Shown piece by piece: positions 24,101-34,518 of a stretch of 64,000 nt of DNA. Made by a program: the position numbers and the translations under genes. The stretch lies in NCBI GenBank assembly GCA_034387635.1, contig JAOANU010000015.1, positions 248,001 through 312,000 of the forward strand. Reading direction: 5' to 3'. Origin of the DNA: Rhodosporidiobolus odoratus (lineage: Eukaryota > Basidiomycota > Microbotryomycetes > Sporidiobolales > Sporidiobolaceae). The notes beneath the pieces were generated by a model. That model worked only from the letters and a program-made list of their open reading frames with translations, did no database searches and was not told where the DNA came from. The number at the start of each line of letters is the position of its first letter. The stretch's first letter is position 1.

Positions 24101-24341
24101 GACCGGAAAAGCGCACGCGGACTGAACCTCGATCCTTCCTGAACAGGTCGCGACTTCAAGCCCACGGTCGTCCTGTCTGTCAACGATCAGGTCGACAAGC
24201 TGATCGCGCAAGCTACGTCGCTGGAGAACCTCTCGCAGTGCTTCATTGGTTGGTGGTGAGCTGGCCAACTCTCGTCTTGTTTACTCTGCGACACCCAGCT
24301 GACCCGTTTCTGCCTTTTCCCTCATCAGTCCTTTCTGGTGA
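15133..24341 (+). CDS. TOR: TOR serine/threonine kinase
   Basis: A 9.2-kb gene with over 20 short introns, estimated at about 2,400 residues, normal for TOR. From the ATG at 15133 HEAT repeats run to about 19.2 kb, followed by the FAT domain to about 22 kb. The FRB domain contains [20 protein letters not shown], with the Ser that allows FKBP12-rapamycin binding conserved. The kinase domain shows [16 protein letters not shown], catalytic loop [24 protein letters not shown] and [18 protein letters not shown]. The FATC reads [18 protein letters not shown] then IGWCPFW. That ending needs a last intron 24256-24328 and a 13-nt final exon; unspliced, the protein would end GWW. TOR is the core of TORC1/TORC2, coupling nutrients to growth. 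A Gly/Asn-rich insert lies between kinase and FATC (about 23750-23850). Confidence 0.96.
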
Positions 24342-24702
24342 TCTTGGTGTTTCGTTGTTTCCTCTCCGCAGTGCCTTCCCCTTGGTCGTCTCAATCGCTA
24401 CCCCCACATGCAGCAGTATCGCTTGTTGTAGCTCGTTCTTGTACTCTTCCTGTTCCCGCTTGTCCCATGCGGTCGATGGAAATGTCCAACTTCTGTTCGT
24501 TCCTTTTCTCCAGTCGCTTTGAATCGCTGAGACTGTAGTGCTGACCTGACGCTCCCACGCTGCTCTTGATCTTCGCTATTCAATGTCAATTGACAAGGTC
24601 AAAAAGACGAGGTCGCGAATAGGAGAGCAGGCTGTGACAACCCTGGCTTTCCTCCCTTCTCTTCCTCGTTCTCCACAACATTCTTGCTTACTCTTAGCCA
24701 CA
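24342..24702. other. Intergenic, TOR 3' end to coiled-coil gene
   Basis: 361 bp. A different acceptor at 24372 would extend TOR past this point, but gives a non-consensus FATC end. Otherwise nothing seen. Confidence 0.5.
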
Positions 24703-27700
24703 ATGGGTCGCACCCGCACCGACAAAGCCCCAGCTCCTACTAAAGGTAGCCGCGCCTCGGCTCGTAGCCGCCAGCCGACTCGCTTCTACGCCCCACCCCT
24801 CGAATCCTCTTCATCTAGTAGTAAGACCAGGAAGGCGAAGTCTACTTCCAGCAGGAAGAAGAGTCTGTCTCTCTCCGATCGAGATCTCGCCGCTCAGGTG
24901 GTCGGAGCGGTTCTCACTTTGTCAGTCAGGAAGAAGGCGCAGAAGAGTGGGGTGGCGCACAACTCGATCAAGAAGCACAGTATGTCTCTCCTCTTCTGGC
25001 CGAGACTGACGCTAATGCTCTATTGCTGACCAGTCGACGAGCACTCGACCGCCGAGCGTAACGAAGTACAGGAACAGCGCTTCAGGAAGAAACTGCTCGG
25101 CGTCAAGCATGAACTGATGGACGTTGGCGTTCTCGTCGCCGGGTTATCGACTGGCAACAAGCTCGCCATCTCTGACGAGGCGAGCGAGGAGCTGAAGGAA
25201 CTGAAGGAGCGCAAGGTACGTGGCGGTCGTTATTTCCCTTTCTTCCATAGCCCATTCATCCCTTTCATCCCTCTGTACTCATGCTCCTCTCGTTGTCTGT
25301 GCAGTCCGCCAACTCTGATGACGACGAAGAAGCCGCCCGGCAGTACCTCGCACAAGCCCCTCCCCCGAAGTCCAGTTCTTCCAAATCTTCCTCGCGCCGC
25401 TCGAAGAAGCGCTCCAAGGCTTCGAGCGATTCCGACGATGCTCCTTCTCCTGCCATCTCCTCCGAAAAATCTAAGAAGCCGAAGAAGGCCGCTCCACTCG
25501 CGCCGAAGAAGTCGTCGTCTCGCAAGCGCACCGTCAAGTTTGTCGTACCACCTGAGGCCGACGAGCAGACTGGCGACGAGGCTGACGAGGAAGGCGTTGT
25601 TCAACTCGCCTCCTCGGACGAAGAGCACGCGCCGACTCCGAAGAAGCGTGCGAAGGCGTCTGGCGCAGGTTCTCGCGGTGGGCTTACCCGCATGAAGCGC
25701 GATGACCTTATTGAGGAAGTGAGGACATTACGCACCAAGGTCGACAAGATGGAGGGGCATAAGAGGGTCAAGGGGAAGGGCAAGGCTCCAGCTCTTGAGC
25801 AGGAGGAGGCCGCTGACGCGGAGCCGGGTGAGGAAGACGAGGAGGATCTGGCCGTCGCTAGCGCTGACCTCGTCAAGAAGTTCGCTTACGACTCTCAGCA
25901 CTGGGAGGCGAAGGCGAGGCTCCTCAAGAAGCGCCTTAGTCGCCACGAGCCGGTTAGCGATACGGAGTCGGGAGGCGAAGAAGACGAGCAGGGCCGGTCG
26001 GACAAAGCAGTCAACGCCGGTAGCGAGAACGGAAACGATCTCGGCGGCATGGATCAGCAGTTCTTCGACGACTTCGTTGAGCAACCGCACGGCGACTACG
26101 ACGGTGACCGCAATGGACGGCCCGTTGTGGCGTACCTCGCCGACTTCGCCGAGCAGGAAAACCCGAACGCGACTTTTTCCATCGAGGGTCCCATCCGCGG
26201 CGGCGCCTCGTCGCTCGACGCGGCTCAGCCTTCGGGTGAAGGCCGCACAGGCGGCTTTCACAGCCCCGACTTCCCCGAGCTCGACGTGAACGAGGAAATG
26301 AGTGGCGTCGCCGCTCCTGGTCCGTCTCAGCTTCGTGAGCATGCCCCTCTCAGCCTTTCTGGCTCTCGTCTCGAGGGAAACTCGTCAATCTCACGTGCCA
26401 GCGGCCTTCCGTCCCCCGCCCGCTCTTGGAGTCACGACGATACTTCTTCTCCGCTCGCCCGTACGACTACCTCAGGTCCGGCCAACAAAGGCAAGGAGCG
26501 CGAGTCGACGCCCGTACCCGCCTACAGCTCATCGCCGACTAAGTCGCAGCAGCGGCAGGAGATCTCTTCTCGCCTTCCCACAACCGAGCCCTCCTCGCCC
26601 AGTCAGCCGGATTTTCCCCTGCGCCAATCGCAAGCCGCCGAGACCCAGATGAAGCTCTGGAAGGGAGGTATGGTGGAGAAAGACAGGGAGATCGAGGACC
26701 TCAAGGCGAAGCTTGAGCAGCGTGGACATATGGAGGCAATCACGAAGGAAGAGTTGGACTACGTTGGGCAGTACGGTTTTCTTTCGGGCCCTTCCTCTCT
26801 CTCACCGCGATGCTGATTCCCGCACTCGATTCGCAGTCGCTACCACGACTTACAAGGCTTGGCTTCCGAAACCGCGGTCGACCTCGACTACTCGCACCGC
26901 CAGATCATCTGGTGTCAAGCGGCCAACATCGGAGCCCAGAAGCTGAACGAAGGCAGCGTAAGCACAGAGAAGAAGCTCCACGTCTTGGAAGAGAGGCTCG
27001 CAATCGCAGAAACGTACGTCTCGCACTCTCTGTGACCCTCTCACCTTCATCCCGCTCTGAGCTGTTTCCTCCTGCCTGTTCCTACCTTTCTCGACCCTCG
27101 TACGTCTTGCACTTGGCTGACCTGGGTCTCTGTCACAGCGAGCGCGAGAAGGCTGTCGTTGCTACGGCGTCCGCTCGCTCCGAGCTCACCGCCGTTCGCG
27201 AAGACCTCGACGCGAGGACGCAGGAGCTCGTTGCCCTTCAGAGGGTCAAACAGGAGATCACGAGGCAGCGCGAATACGCTGCAAAGCAGTTTGAGGATGC
27301 TAGGCTGCAGAAGGAGGAGGAGCAGCGTCACCGAGAGAAGGCGGAGAAGTAGCTTTTCTCGCTCTTCTTATCCAATGTACTCGTGAGCTGACCGCGACCG
27401 AACGCACTTTCACAGGGCTCTCGAAGACGAGCGCAAGCAAGCCCAAGCAGACCAGCGGACCATCGCTATTCTTACGTCGGACATCGCTGAGCTCAAAGCG
27501 CAAATCGAGTCCATCGGACTCCTTCGCTCGCGAGCCGCGGAAGAGCACGAAGCTGCGGACAAGCGCAGCAGCGAAGATCTAGCGGAAATGAAGCGGTACT
27601 GTCCCGCTCCCCTGTTCGCGCTAACTAGCGCTGATATTCCGCCAACTTCTTCCCCTTACATCCCCTTACCGCTTGACATCCGCTATTCTATTCTTTCGCT

Positions 27701-28853
27701 TCCCGTTGTCTCAGCCAACTCGACGTAGCTACCACTACACTCGAGGCTCTTGAGAAGACCGAACAAGCACTTCGTAGCCAGCTCAACACCAGCGACGCCA
27801 GCGTTACCTCGCTCAAGATGGAGAACCACGAAGTGAAGAAAGAGTACAAAGCCGTGTCGGAGGAATTGTCGGAGCTCACGAGGTTCGGTCTCCCCTCTTG
27901 GTACTTCACAGGCGAGTTTGCTGCTGATTGTACATCCGCTCCCAGCGAGTACCGCATCCTCTCGACCCGCGTCGTCGCTTTGGGCGAAGCCTTTTCCATT
28001 CCCTCTGAAACTTCCGACCACCCCTCTTCCGCTTCCTCCCTTTCATCCACTCTTGACACCGTCTCTGACCTGCTCCGCACCCGTATTGACGAAGTCTCGC
28101 AACGCTCCGCCGACCTCGCCGCCAAGGACGGCCTTCTCAAATCCGCCGCGGCCATCGCTCAGCAAATCCTCGCACTCCTTCCAGGGGCGGACGACGCCGA
28201 GTCGCTGGCTGAAGAGGAGCAGGACGACCCGGCCGTGCTCCTCACTCGTATCCAGGACCGCGTCGAAGTCATCAAGCTAGCCAAGGATACGGCGACGAAG
28301 GACGTGGTGATAGCGAGCGCGGTGGCCAAAGCCGCTCAGGACATGGTCATGAGACTTAAGAGTATACTGCTAGACCTGAGCGAGCTGTCTGGCACGAGCG
28401 AAGAGGCGGATAAGGAGCTCGAACCCGACTTTGTGGTGGAAAAGATGAAGGCGCTCATCGCGGGCAAGGATGCCGAGCTGAAGAAGGTGGAGGAGGAGCG
28501 CAAGAGGCTCACTGAGGTGAACGAAGAAGAGAGGGCGGAGAAGGAAAAGGAGTTGGCGAAGCGTGACGAGTGCGTGGCTTTCTCTAACGCCTTTCTTCAC
28601 CCGTTTTTGCCTTCTCGCTGCTATCGCCTTCATACACTATGCGGCTCAGTGTGAGACTGACTCTTTCCCTCACTGCAGCGTCATCAACGACCTTCGCGCC
28701 GCGACAGTCGACCTGACCGCGCAGCTCAACGCCAAGTCGGGAAAGCTTCGTCGCCTGTCTGAGCTCAGCCACCAAATTGCTGAAGAGGCCGAAGATGCCA
28801 TGGAAGAGAAGAGTTCGAAGGAGCTGACGCAGCCTGCAGGTCATGACGCCTAG
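24703..28853 (+). CDS. Large coiled-coil protein, function unknown
   Basis: Starts MGRTRTDKAPAPTKG. Exon 1 is 24703-24979 and exon 2 starts at 25034; about eight introns in all; stop 28851-28853. The N-terminus is basic and Ser-rich. A short conserved-looking block (GVKHELMDVGVLVAGLSTGN) precedes long Ser/Lys/Asp/Glu low-complexity sequence with possible nuclear-localisation runs (KKSSSRKR, PKKRAK). The second half is heptad-rich coiled coil: EREKAVVATASARSELTAVR, EDLDARTQELVALQRVKQEI, LEKTEQALRSQL and later VINDLRAATVDLTAQLNAKS. No enzymatic domain seen. It could be a structural or chromosome/spindle-associated protein, but that is a guess. Confidence 0.75.
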
Positions 28854-29236
28854 CAGAAGAAGACGAGGAGGTCGCATGCTTGATTAGCACCCGTTCGTGT
28901 CGCGACTTTGTAGCCCTTTTCCCGCTTGTCACCGATCGTAGTCGTGCGCTGTACATTACCCCGCTTGTATACGCTTGTTGGAACGAAGTGTTGCCTTTCT
29001 GTATTAACGGCTGCAGAAAGAGAGGCCCATGGCTTCGCTTGCATGTATGATCCCAGTAAGTAGTGATAACAACAGTATTCCATTCCTAGTACAACAATGC
29101 TTCATACGGCAGAGGTGGGCGAGGAAGGGCAAGATGATTCGGGACAAGGCGGTAAGAAATCCGGATCTTCATATATCTCCTCCGGCTCATCGGGCTGAAG
29201 GACCTGCAAGCACAGGAAGCGGCTCCATCAGCGCTG
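28854..29236. other. Convergent intergenic
   Basis: 383 bp between 3' ends. Holds a short GA microsatellite at about 29244-29261 just inside the next gene end. No gene recognised. Confidence 0.5.
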
Positions 29237-31037
29237 TCACGAGGAGAGAGAGAGAGAGGAAATCGCGATGAAGCGCACCGTTTCCCGCTTCCCTCTAGGT
29301 CCCCATTGTCTCGCCTTAACATCCCTCAACGCGTTGAGGTCCAGCGACAACACGGTCGGATCATCCTCAACCGATCCTTCGTCATACACTTGCCCACTCG
29401 TCACCCCAAAACTCGCGAGAGAAACGACACCCGTCTCCTCCGTTGACCTGCGACCCAATCGTGGCACTGATCCTCCTCCTGCCTCTCCTCGAGCAGGCGA
29501 CCTCGTTCGCACACTCCTCGCGCTGAACGTACTCCGTCCCCCAATCGAGCCGTCCTGCGAGAAGGGCGCGACGTCGTCTACACCCGTCTCGAACCGGATT
29601 GAAGGGTAAAGCCGCTGAGCGTCTCCTCGCCAAGTTTGCGGGTCGTCTGGATCGTACGTGATCTCGCCGCTACCTCCATCCGTCGCGCTGCTCATCTCTG
29701 CCCTTCCTCCGGTTCCCACTACTGCTCCTGTGGTAGCCATATCTGGCCGTCCGGATTTGCTGTCCATAGGGTTGTTGGACCCTCTGGATTTGCTGTCCAT
29801 AGCGTTGTTGGACCCTCTTCCCGACGTCCAGCCCATCGCTTTCGAACAGGAGAAGCACGTTAACCCTGAACCTGAACTTGGCGGCAAAGGCGGTGGAGAA
29901 CGCTGGTTGAGTGCGAAGAGAACGCTGAACGCGGACAAGGGCGGGTAGAGGTAGAACGAGAAGGCAGCGACTAGAGTTGCCGAGGGAAAGTGAAGGGCTA
30001 AGCAGCGACAGATGGCGTTGAAGAGGAGGAGGAGGGCGAGGAGGAAGGAGGTTTCGCAAGAGAAGCACAGGAGGCGGAAGAGGCGGGATGGGAGGGTGCT
30101 GTCAGTGAGGAAAAGGTCAGCGGCTGTAATGTTCACAGGAATGTCCAGACTCACTGAGACAGTTGCTCGCCGTCTTCGAGTGGTCGGGCTCGAGGTAAGA
30201 GATACATGGAAGAGACAGAGACAAAGGCAGCGGCGACAAAGAGGAGCTGCGTAGACGATACGGTCAGCGTTTGGCAGTCGAAAAACGGTCATGACCCATA
30301 GCGTACCCAGCTGCAGATGATAGCAACTTTGCCGAGCTGAGGACATGAACCACACGCAAGTCAGCACGAAGAAGCCCAAGTACAGACAAATGCAGCTCAC
30401 CCTGTCCGCAAGAATGGTTGGCATGGGAGTCGTTTTCTGCGTTTGCCAGACCGCCCAGACCAGCAGCACGGCTGTCGACGCGAGCCACAGTAGCAGCGAC
30501 GGTACTCGGATGCGACAGTCCCGGGTAAGCTGCGGAAGAAAAACGTCAGCATTCTTGGCAGGAAGAGGAAAGAAGAAAAGGGAAAACGAAATCTGGACGT
30601 ACCGAGAACAGCCTGGCAACAAAGAAGGCCTGACTGATGACGGTGGTAGCGACGGTGCAGGTCTCTATGGCGAGGATAATGCTGCGGTGCTTGTCGAAGC
30701 TTTCAGCGGGATTCGTTGGGTAGAAGGAAATGAATTGAAAGACGCTGGCGCAGACGCAGGCGGATTGACCGGCGGCGACGAGGGCGCAAAGGGCGACGAG
30801 TATGCGGTAGAGCAGGGTGTCTCGAGTGTAGATGCGGGCGTAGGAGACGCATAGTCGTAGGGTCATTCCCTAACATTATATTGCGAAGGGAAGCCATCAA
30901 CCAAACAGCGCTCGTCGCCGGGGATGGGGTGAATGGGGAGAGCTTACCAAAAAGAGGCAGACTGCCACCATGGCAAATAGGAACATCTGCACCAAACGAC
31001 GCATCCATACCGCCACCTCTTGCTCGTCCCATGCCAT
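29237..31037 (-). CDS. Seven-pass membrane protein, DUF6534-type
   Basis: Read from ATG 31037-31035: MAWDEQEVAVWMRRLVQMFL, then exons with hydrophobic spans LVALCALVAAGQSACVCASV, AIETCTVATTVISQAFFVAR (followed by LFS), SLLLWLASTAVLLVWAVW, LLFVAAAFVSVSSMYLL, TSFLLALLLLFNAIC and FPSATLVAAFSFYLYPPLSA, ending FSVLFALNQR. The xxLFSV loop and the final FALNQR resemble basidiomycete DUF6534 proteins (seven TM, ending in LATLNSR-like sequence). A long cytosolic tail of Ser/Gly/Asp-rich sequence follows, including two RGSNNxMDSKS repeats and a likely phospho-rich region, to the stop at 29237. Molecular function unknown; such proteins sit in membranes and are expanded in Basidiomycota. The first exon could be preceded by another. 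Confidence 0.72.
29753..29818 (-). repeat. 33-bp in-frame tandem duplication
   Basis: Two units, 29753-29785 and 29786-29818, differ at one base. They encode a repeated RGSNN(A/P)MDSKS in the tail of the DUF6534-type protein. Confidence 0.85.
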
Positions 31038-31340
31038 CGGAAACGACGCCGTTCAGAAGTCGAGGCAGTCGAACCCCGTCGTACAGCGCCCAAGGTGGGA
31101 TCAATCAAGCAGTCGAACCAACAGTGGGAGAACAGCTCTATGTAGCAGGATCCGACTTCGGTAGCTGGGTCATGTTATTTACGAGTAGTGGTCTGGAACG
31201 GAATCGTTTCTTCTCGTTCTCAAAAGTTTCATTGATTGCTTCCGGACTCTGGTTTTCTCACTCTTTCGATGAGCTGTTTTACCTATCGCATACTGTCGAC
31301 TCCTGCGTTGGCGCCCAACTAAGCCGGTGCATTGCAGGCT
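31038..31340. other. Intergenic, NUP53 3' end / DUF6534 promoter
   Basis: 303 bp between two minus-strand genes. AT-richer than its surroundings around 31200-31260. No motif recognised. Confidence 0.5.
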
Positions 31341-32823
31341 TCACCACCCAAAGACCAAATCGCTCACTTTTCCCAAATACCCCTTCTGCTGCTGACCCTG
31401 CTGCTGCATCACCGCCTGCTTGCTCTTGTCCGCAAACAAACTCGCATGCGGGTCCGATGCACCCACCGCCGCAGACGCAGGCCTTGCCGCAGCGCCACCT
31501 AACCCAAGGAACCCTGACCTCGTCGGCGTCGGCGCAGCTTTGAAAGCGCTACCGGGACCAAGGACGTTGACAGGCTTGCCAACGCCTGAAGGAGTCGAGA
31601 CAGACGTAGAAGGTGTGCGAGGGATAGGCGTGTGGTTCCCAGATGGGTGGTGGTTGAGGAAATCGCTTCCTCCTTCTGCGCCCGCAAGCGCTCGCTTCAA
31701 TCCGTCCTCATCAACCGCCTTGACCCCGACCATGAGTACCCCTCCTAGAACCTCTCCGTTCTTCCGTGCGGCCCGAGCTGCGGACCAAGGCTGGGCGTAG
31801 CAGATCGTGACCCAGTTTCCGCCTTCTTGTGAGGGGGTCTTCGAGACGACGTCGCCAAATTGGGAGAAAAAGTCAAGGACGAGGTCGAGGGCAGATGGGG
31901 GAAATCCAAAGACGTGGACTGCGTAACCTTCGGAGGTAGAAGGGGCGGGGTGGAGGGACGAGGAGGTTGAGGCAAAGGGGGAGAAGGAAGAAGGGTCGCC
32001 GGAGGGAGATCGGCGCAGCCTGCGAATGGAGGCGCGATGAGCGCTGGAATAGAGCACAAGTCGTGAGGAGACTCACGGGTTCCCGCCTTCGACATGCAGG
32101 TTTGTTGGCTCATGCGAGTCAAACTCGTGCAGAGAGGCAATAGGCGGAGCGTCTTCTTCCGGTTCAGCGCGGTAAGCAGTAGCGCGCGCTGGAGCGGTGT
32201 ATGCAGCAAACTTGGGAGACTTGGAAGGAGTGCTGCAATCAAGACCACTTAGTCGAAGGGCTGCACGGAGCAAGCGAAATCAAGACGCACTTGACGCTCG
32301 CGCCAAACAGACTACCTCCACCAAATCTGGTCACGGGCGACCCTGACATGCTGGCCCGCCGATGAGCAGGCGAGTCGTCTGTCATGGCTTGCGGCGGTGT
32401 CGACTCGGCCTGCGATATCGAAGGCATATGATCAGACCCGACCTGCTGTCAGGAAGAGCATTGGGAACATACCTGAGCGGCCGCGCCTCCCGACAGGTAG
32501 CCCGGTAGATAGTTCCTCTTTCCTCCCGGGGTTCCTGCTCCACCAGCGGCAGCCTGGCTTTGCGCAAACGGCGAGCCTTGCTGCCCGGATGCTCCACCCT
32601 GACCAAACTGACTCCCATACCCGGTGCTTGCATTCGCGCTCCAAGGAGTGTTGCCTCCCCCAAACTGAGGACCTGCGAAGGTACTCTGGCTGTGTGTGCT
32701 CGAGTTGAAGTAGGATGAGGATGAGGCAGGTTGAGCGAAGGGTGAAGATTGTTGAGGAGTCCCGTAAGCGTTGGACTGAGTAGACGTGCGGAACGGTGAC
32801 GATGTTGGGTTTTGTGCAAACAT
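31341..32823 (-). CDS. NUP53: Nucleoporin NUP53/NUP35
   Basis: Starts MFAQNPTSSPFRTSTQSNAY, followed by Gly/Ser/Gln/Phe-rich sequence with FG-like spots (FAGPQFGGGN, GSLFGAS) and SPF/TPxK motifs. The RRM-like MPPN domain is clear: EGYAVHVFGFPPSALDLVL, FFSQFGDVV, WVTICYAQPWSAARAARKNG and LMVGVKAVDE. The last residues GYLGKVSDLVFGW form the amphipathic C-terminal helix that in Nup53 inserts in the nuclear membrane. Nup53 links Nup155/170 and Nup93/Nic96 in the inner ring of the nuclear pore. Exon ends agree around the short pieces starting STPSKSPKFAAYTAPARA and AESTPPQAMTDDSP. Stop at 31341. Confidence 0.92.
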
Positions 32824-33219
32824 GTCGAGCAAGCTCTACGACAGTGAAGCTGAGATATCAAGACGAAGACCGAGAGCGACGAGGAAAGGTCCCGGCAGTT
32901 TCGACTGTTCAGCCTCTGTTCAGCCATGTAGCATACTTTCAGAGTCGTACCGAGCCATGGTATATAGTACTGTCCAGGAGAGGTAGAAGGCGACAGTGCC
33001 GCAGCACAGAAAAAAGGCAAACGCCAGAAAAAGCAGCTCGGGTGATATAGCAAGTCTAAGCGGACGCCGGAGAATCGCATAAGGAGAGCTGAGGGTATTG
33101 GGACACGACATCAGCGGCAGAGAGGGACGAACTGCCTGAAAGGGTGGCCCTCGAGGGAATGCTGTCCACTTCCACCCTCTCTTCGTACTGGAATGGCGTT
33201 TCATGCAATCCATTGCCAG
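32824..33219. other. Intergenic, NAA30 3' end / NUP53 promoter
   Basis: 396 bp. Contains a TATATAG-like stretch at about 32958-32965 (plus-strand coordinates), which could serve NUP53 but lies far (about 135 bp) from its start. Nothing else seen. Confidence 0.35.
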
Positions 33220-34333
33220 TCACGTACCGCCCTCCTTCCCTTCTTCCCTCACCGTAAGATCCAGCCTCAACCTAAACGCATCCTTCCCATTCAAATAAAA
33301 CCGATACAATCTCTTCTCCCTCACAAAGCCCATCTTGGCGTAAAAGGCGAGGGCAGCGGCGTTATCCGATTCGGTTTCCAGGACGATCTCGTCGACCGGG
33401 CTTCGAGAGGGGTGATCTGGAGGGAGGGCGTTGAGGAGCGAGGCGGGCGGGGATAGCATGACGGAGAGGGAGAGGCGGAGAAGGTGAGTAGCTGCGGAAG
33501 GGACGGGAGTCAATTCTCTGGTCACGGGATGAATCACTCTCGCTCAGTGCCAAAAAACAAAAGAGAAGGACGATGTACCGACGCCTCTCCCTCGCCACCC
33601 CTTCCTCGTACTCAACATCGCCAAATACCCTCGATTCAACGGTCTCAACCTCTGTCTCCCCTCTTCATCTATTCCTTCCGGGCCTTCTATAGGAGCTCCT
33701 CGTGACGACTTTGTGTGTGGCTCTTGCTTGCAGACGATGACGCCAATGGGGAGCGAGCCGGCGTAGGCCTGCGAGAGTGAGGGGGAGAAAAGCCAAGTGA
33801 GTCAAGCATCCAAGGGTGAAGACAGCGAAAGATGGAACGCACGAAGAAGCACAGGTGTGGCCTACGTAACGAGGTCGTCGTGGCAAGGTCAGCGTCAGCT
33901 CAAACCTCTTCCTAGAAGGAAATGAAGTTCGGGTCGAAAGGCATATCCACGACTCGGCTGCAACCATGCCCCAGGGTACTGTTGCGACCCCGAGGTCAAA
34001 GGAAGGTAGAGAGAGGAATATTCCGCACCAGTCATCCAAGAAGTACCGATAAGTGTACAGATTATAAGGTTCGCTCAATTCATCGTCTACGAGTCCGACA
34101 ATAGCGTCCAAGTCTTGCTCGCCTTGGTACGCTCGGTAGGTTATCTCTTGATCTTCTGTTTCTTTCGGTGGCGATGGTCGTGGTGATAGAGCTGGGCGAG
34201 CTGATGGAGATGAGGAAGTGGTTGAGTCGAGGTGTGAGGAGGAGGTTGGAGACACTGATGCGGCCGAGGGTGAGAGCGACAGGGCGGCTAGTAAAGGTAG
34301 AGGTGAGGACGGTGCGCCGGAGTGCGGATCCAT
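33220..34333 (-). CDS. MAK3: NatC N-alpha-acetyltransferase catalytic subunit (MAK3/NAA30)
   Basis: Starts [11 protein letters not shown], with a Ser/Pro-rich N-terminal extension. [39 protein letters not shown] and PHLCFF match the NAA30 substrate-binding region. [34 protein letters not shown] (acetyl-CoA loop RxxGxA), [20 protein letters not shown] and [20 protein letters not shown] complete the GNAT fold. The enzyme acetylates the N-terminal Met of proteins beginning Met-hydrophobic, on ribosomes, with the other NatC subunits. A Pro-rich insert sits before DEIVLE. The short exon carrying PHLCFF (19 nt) restores the family sequence and fixes the neighbouring introns. Confidence 0.93.
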
Positions 34334-34518
34334 AGCGAGAGATCGACGTAAACAGACGAAGACGGCAGAAGAGCAAAGGTCCGGTCACAGTCGAGAGTCG
34401 AGATAGGCCAGCCTCATGTGAAAGAAAGACACAGCCAGTATGTAAATACCCAGAGAACAGTATCAACTACGCTACAGGTATCGCCTCAAGTCCAAACTGA
34501 AAGTACCGTACGTCAACC

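Noticed and set aside
24342..24538. Extension of TOR past the FATC via another acceptor
   Set aside because: It replaces the invariant GWCPFW end by an unrelated tail; the 24328 acceptor gives the exact consensus.
29237..30622. Single 461-codon minus-strand frame as one unspliced membrane protein
   Set aside because: Splice sites and hydrophobic segments show the middle part is coded in another frame; the continuous frame is a coincidence.
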